Source of the DNA: an uncultured Clostridia bacterium | GTDB taxonomy: Bacteria; Bacillota; Clostridia; Oscillospirales; Ruminococcaceae | Assembly (NCBI GenBank): GCA_937907305.1 | Contig: CALERQ010000029.1 | Coordinates: 1-8,348 of the forward strand | Direction: 5' to 3' | Length of the DNA: 8,348 nucleotides | Shown here: in pieces, positions 4,335 to 8,348 of the stretch | How positions within the stretch are numbered: the stretch's first letter is position 1 | How the letters are laid out: every line of letters begins with the position of its first letter | Made by a program: the position numbers and the translations under genes | Notes under the pieces: model-generated | Told to the model about the DNA's origin: nothing | Databases searched by the model: none | What the model saw: only the letters and a program-made list of their open reading frames with translations

Positions 4335-7300
4335 TTACCCGAAAAAGCTGATTTGACTGCTTTCCGGCAGAGCGGCCAGTGAACCATGCTCCCGGAGCAG
4401 ATCAATAATCGTTTTACTGACACCGGCACGGGTTGTCAAGTCATCGATGGAAAGGTAAGTACCTTTCTTCCCAGCTTCCGCCAAGGAGGTAGCAGCGGCA
4501 GCGCCCAATCCTTTTAGCGCCGTGAATGGTAAACGCAATTTATCTCCTTCCAGACGATACAATGTTGCATCGGACTGGTACAGATCTACGGGAAGTAGCT
4601 CAATTCCGCGCAAAAGCATTTCATAAGTTACCTGCAATGTTTCTAACTGATCGCTCTCCTTTTGGGAGATATCATTCCCCTTAGCTGCGAGTGACAAGAT
4701 TTTTTGCTTTACAGCTGCGGGGCCAAGGATCGCTGTATTGGCATCGAAGTCATCTCCGCGTGAGGTGAAATATACAGCATAGAATTCCCGTGGACGGTAC
4801 ACTTTGAACCAACCTAACCGAACAGCAGCGATAACATAGGCTGCGGCATGCGCCTTCGGGAACATGTATTTGATTTTAAGACAGCTATCGATATACCACT
4901 GGGGTACCCCGTGTGCCAGCATATCCTGCTTCATTTCCTCGGTCAGCAGCTTAGGCGCGTTGCCCTTACGGGTGATCTCCATGATCTTAAAGGCGAGCTT
5001 CGGCTCCAGTCCATGGTGCAGCAGATAGGTCATAATACTGTCTCGGGTACCAATAACCTCGGAAATGGTACAGGTACCGTTCTGGATAAGATCCCTTGCG
5101 TTGCCCAGCCATACATCGGTGCCGTGGGAAAGCCCTGAAATTTGCAGCAGATCAGAGAAGGTTTTGGGCTTTGCTTCCAGCAGCATTCCACGTACAAATC
5201 CAGTCCCCATTTCCGGCAGGGCCAGTGTGCCATTGGCAATGCCAATATCATCCAGTGTGATTCCAAGCGCTTCACAGGAGGTGAACAGCGTATAAACCGC
5301 AGGATCATTGGTGGGGGTATCATTGATTTTTAGCCCAGTATAATCCTCTAAATGCTTGTATAGTGTTGGTACAACATGCCCCAGCTCATCCAGCTTGAGG
5401 ATCGTATCATGCAGCGAGTGAAAATCGAAATGGGTAGTGATAATATCAGAGTTGGGGTCATCGGCTGGGTGCTGTACCGGGCAGAAATCGTAGACTTCAT
5501 AGTCATTGGGGATAACAACCATGCCACCGGGATGCTGGCCGGTGGTGCGTTTGACACCGGTGCAGCCTTGGATCAATCGGTTTTCTTCAGCATTGGTGAC
5601 AGTTTGGCCGCGTTCCTCCAGGAAGTGCTTAACATAGCCGAAAGCGGTCTTATCCTTAACGGTACTGATAGTACCAGCTTTGAATACATGATCCCGGCCG
5701 AATAATTCTTCCGTATACCGGTGGGCACGGGACTGATATTCATTGGCAAAGTTAAGATCGATATCCGGCTCTTTATCACCATCAAAGCCCAGGAAAGTCT
5801 CAAATGGGATCTCGTGGCCATCCTGATACATCTCTATCCCACAGTTCGGGCAGTTTTTATGGGGAAGGTCAAATCCGGAACCATAGCTGCCATCGGTGAT
5901 AAATTCGCTGTGCTTGCACTTACGGCATAGATAATGCGGTGCCAGCGGGTTGACCTCCGAAATTCCTGCCATAGTAGCCACAAAGGAGGAACCGACCGAC
6001 CCTCTGGAGCCGACCTGATAGCCTTCCTCATTGGAACGGTAGATAAGTTTTTGGGCAATCATATACAGCACTGCAAAGCCGTGTTTGGTAATAGAATCCA
6101 ACTCGCGATTCAGGCGCTTTTCCACAATCTCCGGCAGAGGATCGCCGTACATTTCCTTGGCTCGGGTAGTGGTAATGCGAATCAGATCCTCTTCCGAGCC
6201 TGGAATACTGGGCGGGAATGTGCCTTTCGGAATCGGACGAACATATTCCACGCTTTCGGCAATTTTGCGAGGATTATCAATAACGATTTCCCGTGCGGTC
6301 TCCTCTGGCAGATAATCAAATTCCTTCAGCATCTGGTCAGTTGTACGGAAGAAGAGTGGTGCCTGGTTATCCGCATCCTTAAAACCCATCCCAGCCATCA
6401 GGATTTCCCGAAAGCGGGCATCCTTCTGTTCCATAAAGTGAACATCACCGGTGGCAACGACCGGGATCCCCAGCTGTTTGCCGAGTTTAAGAACAGTGAT
6501 ATTAAAATTCTGAATATCCTTTTCGCTGTGGACTTCCCCATCCCGTACCATGAACATATTGTTGCCCAGTGGTTGGATCTCCAAATAATCGTAAAAGGAA
6601 GCGATATCGCAAAGCTCAGCCCACTTCTTTCCTTCCCGGATTGCTTTATAGAGTTCACCTGCTTCACAGGCGGAACCAACCAGCAATCCTTCCCGGTATT
6701 TTACCAATAGACTCTTCGGAATACGGGGCTTTTTATGGAAGTATTCCAAATGAGAGGCGGAGATAATCTTGTAGAGGTTTTTAAGGCCAATCTGATTCTG
6801 CACCAGTAGAACAATATGATAGGGATGCGTTTTGGTATTGTTCTGCTGGCCAATGGAGTGATTGATCTCCGACACCATAGTGATCTTCTTTTCCGCAACC
6901 AATTCATCCAGCATCTTGAGAAAAATCTCGGCGAGTACGCGGGCGTCGTCATCGGCACGATGATGGTGCTTCTGTTCCACACCCATATGTTCCGCCAAGG
7001 TATCAAGCTTGTGCTTTTTCAGCTCCGGATACATTGCACGGCCCATCACCAGGGTGTCTATTTGCACCGGGTCCTCTTCCCTGTTACAGCGGCGGATGGC
7101 TGCCCGCAAAAAGCCCATATCGAAATCCGCATTGTGTGCAACAAGGATATTGCAGCCATCACAGAAATGAAAAAACTGTTCCAGCGCTTTGCTTTCGGAG
7201 GGGGCGCTGGCAACCATCTCATTGGTGATACTGGTAAGTCGGGTGATTTCAGGAGAAATGGCCTTTTCGGGGTCGACAAAGGTATCAAAGGAATCGGTGA

Positions 7301-8348
7301 TACGGCTGTTTTCCACCTTAACAGCGCCAATTTCGATGATGCGTTCACTGGAGTTAGAGAGGCCTGTAGTTTCCAGGTCAAATACAATATACCGGTCATT
7401 GATCGCCGCGTCTGTTTGGCCCTTTACGGCGGGCAGCATATCATTGATAAAATAGCCTTCGACGCCATAAATCGCCTTAAACTCAGGATCATCCTTCCGA
7501 ATCTTATCGACAGCGTTCATGACTTCGGGGAAGGCTTGCACCACGCCGTGGTCGGTAATAGCAATTGCCGGGTGTCCCCACTCATGGGCACGGTATACCA
7601 GCTGTTCTGCCGGGGTCACGGCATCCATAGCTGACATAGTGGTGTGCAGGTGAAGCTCTACACGCTTTACTGGGGCGTCATCAGTGATAACATTCTTCTT
7701 GACGGTGTTGATATTACGAGGACGCATGACCATATCGCGGTCATATTTATCGTAGGAAATATCGCCCTGGATCAGGATCGTATCACCGACACTGATCGTT
7801 TCCAACTTGACTTTATTGCCGATCTCATCAAAAATTTTGAGATTAATAGAACCGGTGTAATCGGTGATCGCGATACTCATGATGAAGTGGTTATTATCCC
7901 GAGTGATGCGGCTTTCCGTAGAAAAAACATCTCCCCAAATAATCGCTGAACCGGTATCCAGCGCCAAATTGGAAATGGGCATGGGGGAACCTTTAATGAG
8001 ACGGTAATTGCCTACGGGCTTTTTGCTGCTTTCCTCATAAGGGGTATCCGCTTTTTCTCGCTTAGGGGCACGGGGCTTGGAAGATGTCTTTGGCGCTGTA
8101 GGAACAGAAGCGATACCTTCCTGTGGTGGCTCTGGCAAAGGAGCCGCATCCTCCCACGGCAGTGCCTCTTTCGGAATTGGAAGAGTCTCCGGGATATAGT
8201 CGTCTACTACAGTTGGTTTTGGCTCTATGGGTTTCAGCTCGTAATCCGGAACGGGAATAAAACTAACTTGCGGCCGTATACCAAATAATGCTTCTGTTTG
8301 TGCGGCAATTTTCCCGGGCAAAGCAAGAGGTTCCAGGAATGTCACAGT
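4335..8348 (-). CDS. polC: DNA polymerase III PolC, Gram-positive type (5' end cut off by the window edge)
   Basis: Replicative DNA polymerase of low-GC Gram-positives, with its own 3'-5' proofreading. The visible part has 1337 residues. Family members are about 1430-1440 long, so roughly 100 N-terminal residues lie outside. Numbering here counts from the GTG codon at 8345, which is internal and not a start. Order: Pro-rich linker (35-110); OB fold (119-215); PHP part 1 (228-310: LHLHTT 231-236, TDHG 264-267, E296); DEDDh exonuclease (319-485: D323/E325, D409, H462/D467); PHP part 2 (506-650: GSACEAGELY, TGDVHF). The polymerase carries GSRGSVGSS (779-787), a C4 zinc site (C807, C810, C832, C835), catalytic D861/D863 in PDIDLNF, and D986 in LKLDELGH. 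The end QISFF (1331-1335) fits the beta-clamp binding peptide. All catalytic residues are intact. LGHVVP at 988-993 differs from the LGHDDP I recall for Bacillus. A terminator follows the stop codon, so polC is not cotranscribed with the spore genes. Confidence 0.98.
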   Translation of the reverse strand, partial: TVTFLEPLALPGKIAAQTEALFGIRPQVSFIPVPDYELKPIEPKPTVVDDYIPETLPIPKEALPWEDAAPLPEPPQEGIASVPTAPKTSSKPRAPKREKADTPYEESSKKPVGNYRLIKGSPMPISNLALDTGSAIIWGDVFSTESRITRDNNHFIMSIAITDYTGSINLKIFDEIGNKVKLETISVGDTILIQGDISYDKYDRDMVMRPRNINTVKKNVITDDAPVKRVELHLHTTMSAMDAVTPAEQLVYRAHEWGHPAIAITDHGVVQAFPEVMNAVDKIRKDDPEFKAIYGVEGYFINDMLPAVKGQTDAAINDRYIVFDLETTGLSNSSERIIEIGAVKVENSRITDSFDTFVDPEKAISPEITRLTSITNEMVASAPSESKALEQFFHFCDGCNILVAHNADFDMGFLRAAIRRCNREEDPVQIDTLVMGRAMYPELKKHKLDTLAEHMGVEQKHHHRADDDARVLAEIFLKMLDELVAEKKITMVSEINHSIGQQNNTKTHPYHIVLLVQNQIGLKNLYKIISASHLEYFHKKPRIPKSLLVKYREGLLVGSACEAGELYKAIREGKKWAELCDIASFYDYLEIQPLGNNMFMVRDGEVHSEKDIQNFNITVLKLGKQLGIPVVATGDVHFMEQKDARFREILMAGMGFKDADNQAPLFFRTTDQMLKEFDYLPEETAREIVIDNPRKIAESVEYVRPIPKGTFPPSIPGSEEDLIRITTTRAKEMYGDPLPEIVEKRLNRELDSITKHGFAVLYMIAQKLIYRSNEEGYQVGSRGSVGSSFVATMAGISEVNPLAPHYLCRKCKHSEFITDGSYGSGFDLPHKNCPNCGIEMYQDGHEIPFETFLGFDGDKEPDIDLNFANEYQSRAHRYTEELFGRDHVFKAGTISTVKDKTAFGYVKHFLEERGQTVTNAEENRLIQGCTGVKRTTGQHPGGMVVIPNDYEVYDFCPVQHPADDPNSDIITTHFDFHSLHDTILKLDELGHVVPTLYKHLEDYTGLKINDTPTNDPAVYTLFTSCEALGITLDDIGIANGTLALPEMGTGFVRGMLLEAKPKTFSDLLQISGLSHGTDVWLGNARDLIQNGTCTISEVIGTRDSIMTYLLHHGLEPKLAFKIMEITRKGNAPKLLTEEMKQDMLAHGVPQWYIDSCLKIKYMFPKAHAAAYVIAAVRLGWFKVYRPREFYAVYFTSRGDDFDANTAILGPAAVKQKILSLAAKGNDISQKESDQLETLQVTYEMLLRGIELLPVDLYQSDATLYRLEGDKLRLPFTALKGLGAAAATSLAEAGKKGTYLSIDDLTTRAGVSKTIIDLLREHGSLAALPESSQISFFG

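Noticed and set aside
5934..6710. Plus-strand open frame (258 codons) opposite polC
   Set aside because: Antisense to the conserved polymerase and PHP parts of polC, with no recognisable family; a shadow frame.
6816..7634. Long plus-strand open frame (272 codons) opposite polC
   Set aside because: It lies wholly antisense to the conserved exonuclease and PHP region of polC, has no recognisable domain, and matches the usual mirror effect of codon bias.
1..8348. Search for CRISPR arrays, insertion sequences, phage genes or toxin-antitoxin pairs
   Set aside because: No spaced direct repeats, terminal inverted repeats, transposase or integrase motifs, or small paired toxin genes were seen. Every stretch over 300 bases is covered by a recognisable gene.

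Overview
The window reads as one stretch of chromosome from an endospore-forming, low-to-mid-GC Firmicute (Bacillota), most likely in the Clostridia. Three things suggest this: a Gram-positive-type replicative polymerase (PolC, with its exonuclease set inside a PHP domain), a yabP-yabQ-divIC-yabR cluster like the one in Bacillus subtilis, and the long form of the ribosome hibernation factor HPF. Placement below class level (for example Oscillospirales) is a guess. All eight genes lie on the minus strand, so transcription runs from the high-coordinate end to the low-coordinate end. I see no mobile element, CRISPR array, tRNA or rRNA, and no gene-free stretch over 300 bases.

Layout in transcription order. 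(1) 8348-4335: polC, missing roughly its first 100 codons at the window edge, ending in a hairpin-plus-T terminator. An 18-bp perfect palindrome lies between its stop codon and that terminator. (2) 4253-4225: a promoter matching the sporulation sigma-E pattern, starting directly after the polC terminator and feeding yabP and yabQ (spore-formation genes). (3) 3436-3407: a vegetative-type (sigma-A) promoter inside the 3' part of yabQ, positioned to express divIC (division-septum protein) and yabR (S1-domain RNA-binding protein) in growing cells. yabR ends in a terminator. (4) 2511-1357: an amidohydrolase of the imidazolonepropionase-related group. (5) 1326-1298: a strong sigma-A promoter for hpf. 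An inverted repeat overlaps its -35 box. hpf ends in a strong terminator. (6) 610-1: the first 203 codons of a THUMP-domain rRNA-type methyltransferase, cut at the SAM-binding motif by the window edge.

The genes mix core functions (replication, division, ribosome hibernation, RNA modification) with a short sporulation unit. The short gaps carry most of the regulatory signals: three terminators, three promoters and two inverted repeats. The features most worth checking are a 173-nt out-of-frame overlap of yabQ into divIC, the parS-like palindrome behind polC, and two terminators that sit so close to the next gene's ribosome binding site that no promoter fits between them. I did not find a clearly new multi-gene system; the window is mostly ordinary chromosome with compact regulation.
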